From the NCBI GenBank assembly GCA_930367215.1, contig OV884056.1, positions 283,260,067 through 283,324,066 on the forward strand: DNA of 64,000 nt, written 5' to 3'. Source of the DNA: Pollenia angustigena. Its lineage: Eukaryota > Arthropoda > Insecta > Diptera > Polleniidae. The position numbers and the translations under genes were made by a program. Shown here one piece after another: positions 1 through 10,328 of this stretch (the first letter of the stretch is position 1; every line of letters begins with the position of its first letter). The notes beneath the pieces were generated by a model that was given only the letters and a program-made list of their open reading frames with translations, had not been told where the DNA came from and searched no databases.

Positions 1-1402
1 ATTTTCAAGAAAATTACACAAAATAAACAGAATAAAAATTAAATTATAATGTACGTCATAAATTAAAAAGTAAAAATCAAGCAAATTATAAAATCCAAGA
101 AATTAGTTCTCAAAATATTCTGCAAATTCAATAAATCTGTTAAATATTAATCTGTTTCCTTTTTAATATAGTCAAGATGTTTCTCAACCCTGGATGCTAT
201 TTTAAAGAAGTGGTACGTTTTTTCTCAAAAATATGGTGGAAACTAAATATTTATGTATATTATTTTATTTTGTTTTAATTATTCAATAATAAATAAAAAG
301 ATGTGCTTCTTTGTACGTAAATGACAATTTTTTAAAACGCAAAATCTTCTTTTTATCATCCCAATGATATTTTGGAGATATCTTCCTATTTTCTATTAAT
401 TGGTTATCTGGCGATATTAGTAGATAATCATCTAGAAGTATCGCTTTCGTATTGCTGATAAGTATTGCCATCGAGACACGTTTCTTCCCGAAGGAAGTAT
501 CTTCCGCAATACGAAATCGATTATTGCCGAAATATATTTTTCATCCTGGCAATACGTTTGGCAATACATGAGGTGTATTTCTGTGTTTGCTGCGCGTTAA
601 TTATATGTATCTATTATTTTTTTTTAGCTAATATTTGTATTACAATTTAGTTGGCTTAAATAATTACACAGGCCAACACTCAATTTGCTTCTTTGAATTT
701 AAAAAAATTTGTGATTTTTTTTTTTTTTTTTTGGCAATAACTATAACAGTAAATAAAAAATTTTGATAAAAAAAAAATTGTTTGGGTAACACTACGTGAC
801 AATTTTTTGACCAAATGAATTTGACACCTAGTCTTTGTGTAAAATTTTCCGCTGAATCCGAATATGAAGTCAGAATTCCAAAATAACCGTTAAATTAAAT
901 TAAATTAACTAGAATCAGTTGATAAATGCAAAGAAGCATAAATCTTTTTTAATTTTGTCGGGCTGTGTTATTATTAAAGTAAAAACAATACTTATTTTAA
1001 ATAATTATAAGTGAACTTGTACAAAAAATAAAGTATTAACTTGATAGTGGTGCGACAAATGATGAAATCAGAGGGGAAATTCATTTAGAACAGGCGTGGG
1101 CAGTTTCTCAATTTATTGTCAAAGCGTGCTTCGTGGCATTGTTCTTATTTTGAAAATGCTAATACATACAGAAAATTGCTTGCTGCTTCACTCACACAAC
1201 CATAAATATGTGTGTTGCTTATCACTGTTCTGAAACAATAGTTACTTAGGGTTGGCCAAGTATTTATTGACAACCCAAAATATTGAAGAAAATTAAAAAA
1301 TGACTACATAAGAACAAATAAGTAAGAGTGCTACATTCGGCTACGTCGATAAAGGGCGGTCCAACTATTATACACGATGTTGATTGTGTGTCATACCTTA
1401 GC
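1..1402. other. AT-rich stretch, no gene recognised
   Basis: No coding region could be supported on either strand; short open frames here have no recognisable motif. It contains a T-tract near 717-732 and several copies of GGCAATAC/TATTGCC between 455 and 565. At 1317-1345 there is a fragment of the AAGTAAGAGTGCTATATTCGGC repeat that recurs at 15172, 50766 and 61828. Confidence 0.6.
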
Positions 1403-1800
1403 GTCAAGTTTTTTGCCCAACTTAATTTGACATTTCTTTGCTTTAGTGTTTGACAAATTCAACCATGGAGAGGTACACAACTGACCAGCGCGTTAAGTTT
1501 GTTGAAGACGTTCAAATCAAAATGCATTTCGGGAACTTTGTGATTTTTTTTTGTCAGCATAATCGACCAAATTTTAGCAAATTTAAATTTCGTACTGCAG
1601 CTGGCGGCGCCATCGGGCCGTACTTCTTGGAAAATGAGTTCGGCTCGCAGTTGCCGTTAATGGTGTTGCGAGATGATAACGGACTTCTGGTGGCCGGAAA
1701 TTGAGGATATGGATCTGGTGGTTCCAACAGGATGGTGCCACTTGCCACACAGCAAACGAAACAATGACTCTTAATTAATAAACACACACATATGTGCTAG
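1403..1800 (+). pseudogene. mariner-like transposase, internally deleted copy
   Basis: The ATG at 1465 opens with MERYTTDQRVKFVE, the N-terminus of a common insect mariner/IS630-type transposase. After about 45 codons the frame jumps to the segment GGAIGPYFLENEF, so the middle of the protein is deleted. The reading then shifts frame to CEMITDFWWPEIEDMDL and again to WFQQDGATCHTANETM (about 1712-1765), which carries the second catalytic aspartate (QQDG). The last catalytic residue and C-terminus are absent. The leader upstream of the ATG (GTCAAGTT...TTTGACATTTCTTTG) is shared with the copy at 43420, so both are the same family. No terminal inverted repeats could be fixed. It is a dead deletion copy, not a gene. 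Confidence 0.8.
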
Positions 1801-2290
1801 TTTAACCCGCTGCGCTTGGCAACCCCGCGACTAATCCCAAAATATACAAAATTCTCCAGATAAAGAAAAATCTATAAAATGTTTGTGTGGAAGGTGCCAC
1901 TCCCACTTCTCTAATCCCATCCCTTTTTTAAAAGAGAGGTTCTGTTTTAATAACCCACTTAATTTGGGCGTGTTTTCTATTTAATTTATTTTGATATAAA
2001 GAGATCTATTTTAATGCCACGCCCACTTGTCCAATACTGCCCACCTTTTCTTCGGATGTTAGTACCAAATTTGGAAGGTTTAGCTCTTGCGTTCCCCAAA
2101 TAAACGGAAATATATATTGTTTTTGTATGGAAGGGGCCACACCCATTTTAAAAAAACATATAGCCTGTAGCTCCTTCGTCAGTAATATACTGTAAAGATC
2201 GGTTCAGGGGTTTGGCGACTATACACATTTTTCTACTGAAGCAGCAAATCGCATTAGACCGTGCCTCAAAAAAAAAAAAAAAAAAAAATC
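1801..2290. repeat. degenerate dispersed repeat with CCACNCCCACTT motif
   Basis: The motif family GTGCCACTCCCACTT / ATGCCACGCCCACTT / GGGCCACACCCATTT appears at about 1891, 2013 and 2130, roughly 120 bp apart, and again at 31720. This suggests an internal tandem structure in an old dispersed repeat. An A-tract lies at 2268-2288. No coding potential was recognised. Confidence 0.5.
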
Positions 2291-3560
2291 TCCGTGCACC
2301 CATCCCTTAATATAAAGTATTTTTACTAGGTTTCGAAAAAAATTTGTTTTTTCCCGAGAGTAGGGGTGTCCTAATTGAATTTTTCGATATGGAAAAATTG
2401 ATACTCAACAGGCCATTCTAATTTGTTATAGCTTTTAAAAATTTGTTTTTAATAGCTTTTATCTGTTTTTTTTATCTAGTTCACTTAAGAAAAAAAATAA
2501 CGCGCACAAAAGCGCAATTAACACTTGGAATGATTAATTACTTGCACTATTTAAAAAAGCAAGTGCTAATTTATAAAGAAAACTTTGAAGAAACAATCAT
2601 AGCCTTTTTTTTAAATAAAAACAAATATAACAAATTTAACTTTAACTTTCTGGGAGAAAATTATTAACTTTGCAACATTATAGACAACAACAGGCTATCT
2701 AATAATCAAAATATCTAATAGTTAAATTGTATACTTTGTAGTGTTTGCATTAATTTGCCCTAAAAATATCATTAAAATTTTAAAATAACAATTATTTATG
2801 ACCAGGAATTGACCAGTGTGCATTTTAAATATTTGCACTGTGTTCGAATTTGACACTTTTTTTCTACAACAAGCTGGGAACACTACCGGTAAAGCTCATT
2901 CGTCGGGTGGTTTCTGGTATGCCGCATGGCACATTTTTACAAAAATTTTGTTTTAAATCAATTCTATATAACAAATGTGCCCACTTTTTTTTTGATATCT
3001 CGAATTGATTAAGAGATATCGAGTTCTAACAAATGAGGCAATTTTACAGTTATTTAAACATTGGTTTGCTTCATACGCCACTTTTTGTGCTGTGAAGCAA
3101 ATTTTCGATGTAAAAGTAAAAATATTATTTAACAAGCTTTCGTTTAAATGTGCTAAATTCCCATTTCATACTATTGATAAACTGAAATTTATTATTGATG
3201 GGATAAGCTATTCCTATGCGCCTTTCACTGGAGCAACGAAGAATTGAGTACGCTAAATTCAATGGTGCTAGTCATTTTCGAAGCTAGTGCTCGTATTCGC
3301 GATATTTGCGATTGAAAATTTCAATGCTAACGTTCCATAAAAATATATATTTTTTATAATTTCGGTGGGATCATTGTTCAACTTTGTTAAATAAAATTGT
3401 TCTTTATTTTTTTCAAAGCAACATTTTTTAAGCGATTTTTTTACTCTTTGGAATAACCTATCGGGCATATTCTGACAAGGGAAAAACGCATAACGCTTTC
3501 GCAAATCACAATCGCAAGAAGTTTGGCCTAATTGAAAAAGTATGCTTAACCCGATGTTTC
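2291..3560. other. no gene recognised; short repeats only
   Basis: Open frames here show no family motif. A 27-base phrase beginning CAAGCTGGGAACACTACCGG (2870-2896) recurs with small changes at 3744-3771 (CAAGCTGGGCACCCTACTGG), so the interval between is probably repeat debris. Confidence 0.5.
3176..3240. repeat. fragment of fold-back family (see 42530-43081)
   Basis: The sequence around GATGGGATAAGCTATTCC and TATGCGCCTTTCACTGG matches 42583-42632 almost base for base and also 10620-10701. It is a partial copy of the same short inverted-repeat family. Confidence 0.65.
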
Positions 3561-3671
3561 CTTACATGGGGTCTTCATATAAAAAAACGCTGCCAAAAAT
3601 TTTAGATTTTATTTAAATAGACTTTGACGTTTGGTATGACAAAAAATTGTCAGGTGAAGACCCCATGTAAG
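3561..3671. repeat. MITE, CATGGGGTC family, copy 1
   Basis: Ends are inverted: CTTACATGGGGTCTTCA on the left and TGAAGACCCCATGTAAG on the right. The right arm carries the full family sequence (GACGTTTGGTATGAC, AAAAAATTGTCAGGTGAAGAC); the left arm has lost part of it. Other members lie at 8808-8957, 29885-29971 and 31154-31301. Flanks read TTA...TAA, which hints at a TTAA-type target. Confidence 0.85.
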
Positions 3672-4625
3672 GGAACTTTTAATTACCTTTCGAAATTTTT
3701 TTCTTGACTCTATGGCATATCCTATGCTAGTCGCAAATTGTAACAAGCTGGGCACCCTACTGGTAAAGCTAATATAAGTACGCTATTAAAACTTGCGACT
3801 AGCACAGTATTGATTGTTGATTGTTTTTTTAAGTACTTTTTCGTTTAAAAAAGTTTAGAACTTTGATTTTTAATTACTGTATTAAGTAGAATTTAGTATT
3901 TACAAATAAAATTGTTTTTGCATTTAAAATAATTTCATCATACTTTCCGTAATAAAATAACAATTTTTTTTTTAAGTATGAGTAAATCTTTTGCTTATAG
4001 AAATGTTTTTTGAGAAATTTCTGGATTTTACTATAAAAAATAAATTAAATATTGTGCAGTCATCATTGTTTAACAAAGTAATTTATTTACATTTTATTTC
4101 AGACACTTTTAGACGCTTGTTATGCGATTAAATGTGGCCAAGTTAAAGATGATATAATTACGAGTTATTTTAAAAATATTTAATGACGTTGTGAAATGTG
4201 TTAGCGAGGGGAGATTAATTATGGTATTGACTAGATTTAATTGTTTTTTACTTAATAAAATACATATAAATAGGGCGTCCCAAAATTAATGCAAGATTTT
4301 AATTAAATAGAAAACATTGTTTTTAGTCTTTTTTAGGATTGCCAAAACTTTACTGCACAAAAAAAAAATTGTTTTTTTTTTCAATGTAAATCTACGAAAA
4401 AAAATTTTCTTTTCTACATTGTGGGCCAGACAATTATAGTTTTCTTAAAATTAGTTTTTCTAAATTTGATTTTCTTTTTCAATCAAGCTCAAGTTCATCA
4501 AATTTAATTGTCAATAAGTTATTGATAATTTTTATTCTTGACTGAACTAGGGATCGAGCTCGGGTCGAACTAACAACGTTGTTTCGAGAACAACCACGTA
4601 TCTCATAATCAGAATTTTTGCATGC
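3672..4625. other. no gene recognised
   Basis: AT-rich sequence with homopolymer tracts at 4360-4380. No coding or structural signal could be supported. Confidence 0.55.
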
Positions 4626-5554
4626 CAGGGCTGTCAGATATGGCGCGATTACTCGCCAAACGTTGCGATTTTGATTCCCATTTGGCGACGGGCGATTTTT
4701 GATATAATTGGCGATTTACTTGGCTATTTCTAACATTTATATTATTTGAGCGATTTTTTTTAACCGTTTCTCTTTTTTTTGTTATCATTACTAATTTAAA
4801 AAAAATCTGGCAACTTTTATTCACATGATTTTTGTTTTGTTATCAGCAGTGTGACCACATTTTAAAAAAATATAGAGCTAAATCAGGTTGAAAAAAGAGC
4901 TAAAAAGAGCTAAAAATAAATAAATAAAAGCTAAAAAATAAAGCTAAATTTTTGTATTGCTTTTTAATAATATTAATTCATTATTCGTATTATAAATAAC
5001 ACATAAATGTACACATACTATATAAAAACCCTTTTTTTAGCCAAAATTTAAGTAAAATATATGTTTAATCAGTAACTAAATCAAATTATATTTATTGAAC
5101 CAAAATATCTTCATGAGCATTAAATTCAAAAACATATGTATGTATGTATGCTCGTATAATAAAAGTGATTATAAAATATTTTTTGAAATTCTTATGCCAG
5201 CATAAGTTAACCACAAAGCAAATAAATTTAAGAACAGTCTTCCGAATAAACTAAAATTGATAGCTATTCAAAAAACTCTTCGGTTGATATATAAAAATAA
5301 AGTAAAAATATAAAATTAACATATATAAAGAGTTATATAACATGAACATATGTATGTATCTTTGTACAAAAGTGAACATATATAAACAAGTTTTTAAAGC
5401 TAAAATACAAAAAGGAATAGATTCAAAGGCATTTCTGGTTAAGTCGGTTAATATATAGTATAGAATAAATTTTGAATCCTATAACATTTGGATTGTTCGT
5501 TTGCACAAATTAAATTTTCAATTCCATAAACTAATTTTAAACAAGCAAACGAAT

Positions 5555-5926
5555 TTACTTAATAAATATAGTCAACATGTTAAATATTTCCTCAAATGAA
5601 TATTCATCTACCTCTGAAGTGTTCGACAAAAAATCACTATCATTTGTATAAATAGATTTATCAAAACTTTTTATGAGATCATTTGTTATTTTAAAATTTT
5701 GACAACATTTATTTATTCTTTTTAAGCCACATCTTATATAGAGAAGTAAATTTGCTGTATTTAAAGCAAATCTGTTTCTAATTATAGTTTTTATTTGATT
5801 CATCCCGCTGAATACGCGCTCAACTTCAGCGTTAATGAAAGGCAAGACTAAAAATTTCATCACAAAAATAGATAATTCCCTAAAGGGGTTTTCATTTAAT
5901 GCATTCATTCTTATACTCAAAAACAT
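5555..5926 (-). pseudogene. hAT transposase C-terminal dimerisation domain
   Basis: This frame carries the hAT dimerisation signature: FRELSIFVMKFLVLPFINAE followed by VERVFSGMNQIKTIIRNR and LLLYIR. The equivalent in active hAT enzymes is the segment with S/AE-R-FS that closes the catalytic fold. It overlaps the core frame (5892-7298) by 35 bases in another frame, so a single small frameshift near 5895-5925 separates them. An acidic tail follows to a stop at 5555. Part of the same gene as the next two entries. Confidence 0.9.
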
Positions 5927-7298
5927 TAATCCAAAATTTTATTGTTGAGTTTTGATTAGGCCACTCATAACAATTTAATTTTTGCGACTGTAATTCAAAA
6001 TCGGAAATTTCATCTAGATTTAAAGTTGTCATTTCTTCTTTAAAATTTTCATACAATTTACATTTTATTTTCTTGAGACTATTTTCTAAAGAAAAGAAGT
6101 TTGTATTTTGCAATGATGAAATATTATTTGCCAAACGTTGGCGTAATTGATGTATTAATTGTTTAATACAATTTTGGCAAGTACATCTTATTTCTTTTTC
6201 TGTTTCAGAATCTATTAATTGTCTTTTTGAAATCAGATATTGTTCAAAACTATAATTAAAATAAGCTATTGGAGTTAAAAAATCTTCCAAATCAGATTTT
6301 AACGGATCAAAATGTTCAGTTTTCAAAATAATTTGATTTTTAAGATCTTTCAATAATAAATATACTTCTAAAAGCAATAATGTGGGATCTGCGTCGTTGC
6401 TTTCAAACATTTTGTTTGCTTTTCGAACATCTGATAGTAACGGTTTTAACAATTTTAAATAAAGTAAATTCTTTTCATTATACAATTTTTTCAAAATTTT
6501 AGCTTGGTGACACGACTCGGAAACAGCTGCAATTTCAAAATGTGTTTTTAGTTCTAACCATTGGTTTTCAATTCGATTTACAGCTGTTTCTTTTGACAGC
6601 CATCTAGTGTCACAAGCTCTTACTAACTTAAGTAGCTGCATATCACAATTAATTGCTGCATATATGTTTTTATAGTTCTCTTTTTTTAAACTTGATTTTG
6701 AAAACCAATTAAATGTTTCTGTCACTAAATATTCAATTTCGGCCGGCAAACTTTTGGACGCATGTGAAACAGATAATTGTATCGAATGACAAACGCAAGG
6801 AACTAATACAATTTTATCGTTTTTTTCCTTTAAATTTGCGATAACACCACGGTTCACACCGGTCTTAACTTTTGCGTTGTCTGTTCCTAAGCCTACCATA
6901 TATTTTCTATCTAGATTAAAAGCATTTAAAATTTTAAAGATAGCTGAAGAAACTCCGAGGGCTGTTGCTTCTTCTAGAGCATACAAATGTAAAAAGGTAT
7001 TTACGATCTTTTTAAATGACTTGCTGTAGTACCGAATTACTACACCTACATGTTTTTCCACAGTAATATCGGTTGACTCGTCTATTATAAGCCTATAATG
7101 ACTTCCCTTAATGTCGTGTGTCAACAATTGCTTGAAATGTGGTGCCAAAATAGAAGTAATGATAGCGGTACATTTTGTTCGCCCCAAAGTCATTTCCACC
7201 GCCGGTTTGCTGTCATTGAAAATATTTTTCTGCGTCTTTACCAAGTGATCTACAGACCTAATAGAAGTATGCACCGCTACGAACAACGCATCAGACAA
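5892..7298 (-). pseudogene. hAT transposase core (RNase H-like), 468 codons open
   Basis: The long open frame holds the body of a hAT transposase that would cut and paste this element. Recognisable landmarks are YRLIIDESTDI (first catalytic aspartate region, residues ~68-78), LGTDNAKV and GVIANL with PCVCHSIQLSV (second catalytic region), and CDTRWLS, typical of the hAT core. The insertion domain is rich in leucine and cysteine. Sense codons in the same frame continue upstream of the first ATG (…SCSKKKEAELSDALF), so the true N-terminus is in the BED frame upstream rather than at this ATG. One frameshift at each end separates it from the BED finger and the dimerisation domain. The open length and perfect target duplication point to recent loss of function. 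I do not assign it to an Ac, Buster or Tip100 subgroup. Confidence 0.92.
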
Positions 7299-7323
7299 CT
7301 CAGCTTCTTTTTTCTTTGAACAG

Positions 7324-7539
7324 CTACTTGAAGCTTGAAACTCTAATGTTTTTTGGTTTTTGGTGTTGAAAGGTGAAAGGTGAAGCAGAAGCTATGTGCT
7401 TACTAGTCTTCCCATGCGTTAACAGGTTACTTAATTTTGACTTCAACGTACAATGACAGTATCTACATTTTACCTGTTTGTCATTGACTTCAACAATCCA
7501 CTTCGAAAGTCTCGAATCATTGAACCCGCTTTTTCTCAA
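7324..7539 (-). pseudogene. hAT transposase N-terminal BED-type zinc finger
   Basis: The 71-codon frame contains VKCRYCHCTLKSKLSNLLTH followed by GKTSKH, giving C-x2-C...H-x5-H with a preceding W (SKWIVEV), the BED finger pattern used to bind element ends. The frame stops at 7324 while the core continues in another frame from about 7335, so a frameshift lies in the A/C-rich stretch 7330-7375. The start at 7539 is the first ATG; an upstream exon is possible because the sequence after 7545 reads like an intron (AT-rich, 5' splice-like text), but I cannot show it. Confidence 0.8.
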
Positions 7540-7832
7540 TTTTTGCGTGTATTTCCTAGAATATAAAAAAAATACTTAATTCCTTATTCTTTTCTTTTCA
7601 ATATTAAAACTACCTTTTGCTAGTACTAGGTGCAAATGTATCTTCTGTATCACTACTACAGCTATGCGCAATTTGCTTATCATTCGATTTATTTCTTTTA
7701 AAGTATCTATATGGATAAGTAATCAAAAAAATAAACCCTACTTATAGTTTTATATCAATACATACCTTTCCATTTTACTTTTTGTTAATTTTTTTAATTT
7801 AATAGGTATAAAGCAGTGATAACCAAGCAACA

Positions 7833-8010
7833 AACAAAGTTGTTGTATACATATGAATTACCGACGGTGTCTGTGTAAAAAATACGATTATTGACTGCCT
7901 TGCGAGACTATGGAGTGGCCCGAACAAAGTTGTTGTATGCATGTGAATTGCCGACCGTGTCTGTGCGAAAAATACAACTATTGACTGCTCGCGAGTCTAT
8001 GGAGTGGTTA
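7833..8010. repeat. tandem duplication of about 90 bp inside the hAT 5' region
   Basis: AACAAAGTTGTTGTAT begins at 7833 and again at 7923. The two units share ATTGACTGC and TATGGAGTGG at matching offsets and differ at roughly one base in ten. They lie upstream of the transposase on its coding strand, where promoter or binding repeats would be expected. Confidence 0.85.
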
Positions 8011-8641
8011 TGACTGGTATAAAGTATGGAATTAAGAAGCCAAATACGAAAAAACTGTTATATTATAGTTCACAATAAAAGAAGAAAACAAAATGTGTAC
8101 AAAAGTAAATTTCAAAATAGATAATACAGTATTATTCGGATATAAGAACATCTCATATAAGAACAAAACGCTTATAAGAAACATTTTCAAAAACACCATG
8201 TCTTTTTTGCGATTTTTCTAACAAAAAAGGTTTCATATAAGAAAAACGCTTATAAGAAAAAAACTGATAAAAGAACATTTTTCTTAAACACCAAAATCAC
8301 AAAATGTATAGAAAAAGAATTTATATAAGAAACGTCCAACGGCAACACAGAAGTTATGAAGTTTGCATGGACAACTCTGTTTTCTGACAGTTTTACAACA
8401 AGAACAAAGTTTTTTTTTTACTTTTAAGCTGGAGGTCCACACTAAGCGTTACTCACTTTTTCGCATCATACGCAGCTTTCAAAAAAGTAGAATGTGCGTA
8501 GTTAAAACTTGTGCTGCTGCTGCATAAAAAGCGTTTCATGTAACTTGAAATGTAGACACAAGTAAGGTTATAAAAGCATGCGCTGCGTGGAGGCGAAAGC
8601 GCTTTAGTTTTAGATGAGCGAGCTGGTACTCTTTAGAAGCT

Positions 8642-8866
8642 TTGTGTTTTTTGTCAATAAAAACTAAGGTTAAATTTTTAAAAGAAATACAAAACGGTAA
8701 AAAAAGAAGCGAAATTGCAAAAAAATTTAATATTGGACTTTCAACGTTATCTAAAATAGTGAAAAACTCAAAAGACATAGAAAATAATTATTTAAAAGTT
8801 AGAAACGTTAACATGGGGTCTTCACCTGACAATTTTTTGTCATACCAAACCTCAAAGTCCATATAA
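8642..8866 (+). pseudogene. pogo-type N-terminal helix-turn-helix, fused by chance to a MITE
   Basis: Residues ~8-45 read KVKFLKEIQNGKKRSEIAKK then FNIGLSTLSKIVKN, a CENP-B/pogo-type DNA-binding helix-turn-helix that recognises element ends. From codon 56 on the frame runs into the inserted element at 8808 (NMGSSPDNFLSYQTSK), so the C-terminus is not transposase. The catalytic domain is missing. Probable start upstream of 8642, since sense codons precede the ATG. Confidence 0.85.
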
Positions 8867-8957
8867 AAAAAACTTTAACATATTTGTCAGCGTTTTTTTT
8901 TTGTATGAAGTTTGACGTTTATTACAACAAAAAATTGTCAGGTGATGACCCTATAAC
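8808..8957. repeat. MITE, CATGGGGTC family, copy 2
   Basis: Left CATGGGGTCTTCACCTGACA and right TGTCAGGTGATGACCC are inverted; internal CATACCAAACCTCAAAG and GACGTTTATTACAAC complete the long arms. The left flank is TTAA (8808-8811 region). Innermost layer of the stack at 4626-10328. Confidence 0.9.
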
Positions 8958-9557
8958 AAAAAAAGAGACAGAAAACCAAAATATGAAAGTCTTATGGCCA
9001 TAGCAACTTATATAAGAAATAAGTTTCTTATATAAAATAGTTGTATATAAGAAAGAAACGCTTATAAGAAACTTTTTTCCTGGATTTTTTAAGTTTCTTA
9101 TATCCGATAAATACTGTAGCAGATATTGAAACATCGCATTGTTTTCATATATGTGTGTAGATCATCAAGCTATCAAAAACAGTAGTGAAAAAATAACTGC
9201 AAATCTCCTACTACCACCTTGCTAAACTTAAATCACTTACTTTTTTACTTATTGTTTCTGTGATGCCAGACTTTAGCTGTTTGAGACTAGTTTATAAGGT
9301 TTCCAATATCACTTTATTTTATTGAACTTTATTTTTTATAATTTACGTATATTAAAATCATTCGAATACTAATAGAGAAAAGTCTAGAAAAAGCCAGATC
9401 CATTTTTAAAAAAAGCTTAAAAAAGAGCTAAAAGCTAAATGAAATATATCAAGCTAAATCCAAAAAAATAAAGCTAAATTTAGCTCGAAAAAAGCTAATA
9501 TGGTCACACTGGTTATCAGTTTAAGTGAATTTTATTTTCAGTCACTATTTAATTCTA

Positions 9558-9997
9558 AAGGTAGAAATACATAACATGCGTTAATTCGTCTACGTTTATC
9601 TTGCGTTAAAAAAAAAAAATTGTAAGTTACACAGCGCGCGTAACAAAAGCCATTCCTGTCAGGTGTTTTTTATTTGTTTACTTGTTTGTGCATTGAAAAC
9701 GGATTCTAAAGTATATCAAGATTTTATTATTTTATTGAATTTATTCTTGTTTTATAAATATTGTATGTTTTTTAAACTCTTCAATAAATTTTTCTTTCGT
9801 GATTCACAAATTTGTTAAATTATTCTTTTTATTGTCAGCTGATTACTTGTAAAAAATACACAACGCGTTAAAAAGTTCAAAGTTACCTAACTTTCTGGCG
9901 CAAACGTGCCAAAATATTTAGCATGTAGCTAGTTTAATTTTTTTGACAGAAGTCAACAAAGCGCACGCGCACTAACGCGTGTAATATACTTCTACCT
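9558..9997. repeat. inverted-repeat element with TA flanks
   Basis: Left AAGGTAGAAATACATAAC and right (complement) AGGTAGAAGTATATTACACG are inverted. The host reads TTCTA / TAATAG, matching the uninterrupted copy B text TAATTATAATAGTATGTATG, so TA is the duplicated target. Both ends continue into GCGTTA-type subterminal sequence. No protein was found. About 440 bp, Tc1/mariner-type by target only. Confidence 0.8.
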
Positions 9998-10328
9998 TAA
10001 TAGTTTGTATGCAGGTCAGAACACCAGCAATGAAATGGATGAGGCTGAAGTGTACGATCTTAGACTTGTGTACTTAAATTTTGTTTTTTTTTTTAACTGC
10101 ATATGTGATCTATATTTTATGTTATTAAAAAAAAAAAAAAAATAACAGAAACTAAAAAAATTATTTTGGCGATTTTTTACTGTAATATTATACTAGCTTT
10201 TTTTCAAAATTAAATTTTATTTTTAAAAAAGAAAAAAAAAAAATGGTATGAAAACTGAACAAAATTGACGTTTGGCGATTTCTGACATCCGGTTTGGCGA
10301 TGGAGCTCAAAAAAATCTGACAGCCCTG

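Larger units (their letters stand above)
8127..9116 (+). mobile_element. pogo/Tigger-type element with TA duplication
   Basis: Left end CAGTATTATTCGGATATAAG and right end (complement) CAGTATTTATCGGATATAAG are inverted, with TA on each side (8125-8126, 9117-9118). Repeats of TATAAGAAA(C) crowd both subterminal regions. It encodes only an N-terminal helix-turn-helix piece (8642-8800). It sits in the hAT and is itself interrupted by the element at 8808-8957. About 990 bp in all, so a deletion derivative. Confidence 0.9.
4848..9511 (-). mobile_element. hAT transposon, 4664 bp, perfect 8-bp target duplication
   Basis: Left end CAGTGTGACCACATT and right end (complement) CAGTGTGACCATATT form the terminal repeats. 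Both sides are flanked by GTTATCAG (4840-4847 and 9512-9519), a perfect 8-bp duplication as expected for hAT. Subterminal regions on both ends are dense in AGCTAAA/GAGCTAAA motifs, likely transposase-binding repeats. The transposase lies on the minus strand at 5555-7539. A pogo-type element (8127-9116) is inserted between the transposase and the right end. The paralogous site at 12930 in copy B reads straight through, which is an independent empty-site proof of the boundaries. Confidence 0.95.
4626..10328. mobile_element. short hAT-type element, copy A, split by later insertions
   Basis: Terminal inverted repeats are CAGGGCTGTCAGAT at 4626 and its complement ending at 10328, 14 bases identical. 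Beyond them lie GGCGATTT-rich subterminal sequences (TTGGCGATTTCTGACATCC near 10271). The same element without the hAT insertion occurs at 12568-14486. After subtracting the hAT (4848-9511) and a 440-bp element (9558-9997), about 590 bp remains, so it is a non-autonomous element with no transposase of its own. I could not find matching 8-bp flanks for this copy; copy B has them at 7 of 8. Confidence 0.85.

Noticed and set aside
8811..8866. C-terminus of the helix-turn-helix ORF as protein
   Set aside because: The codons are the arm of the CATGGGGTC element; the same residues would appear wherever that MITE is read.
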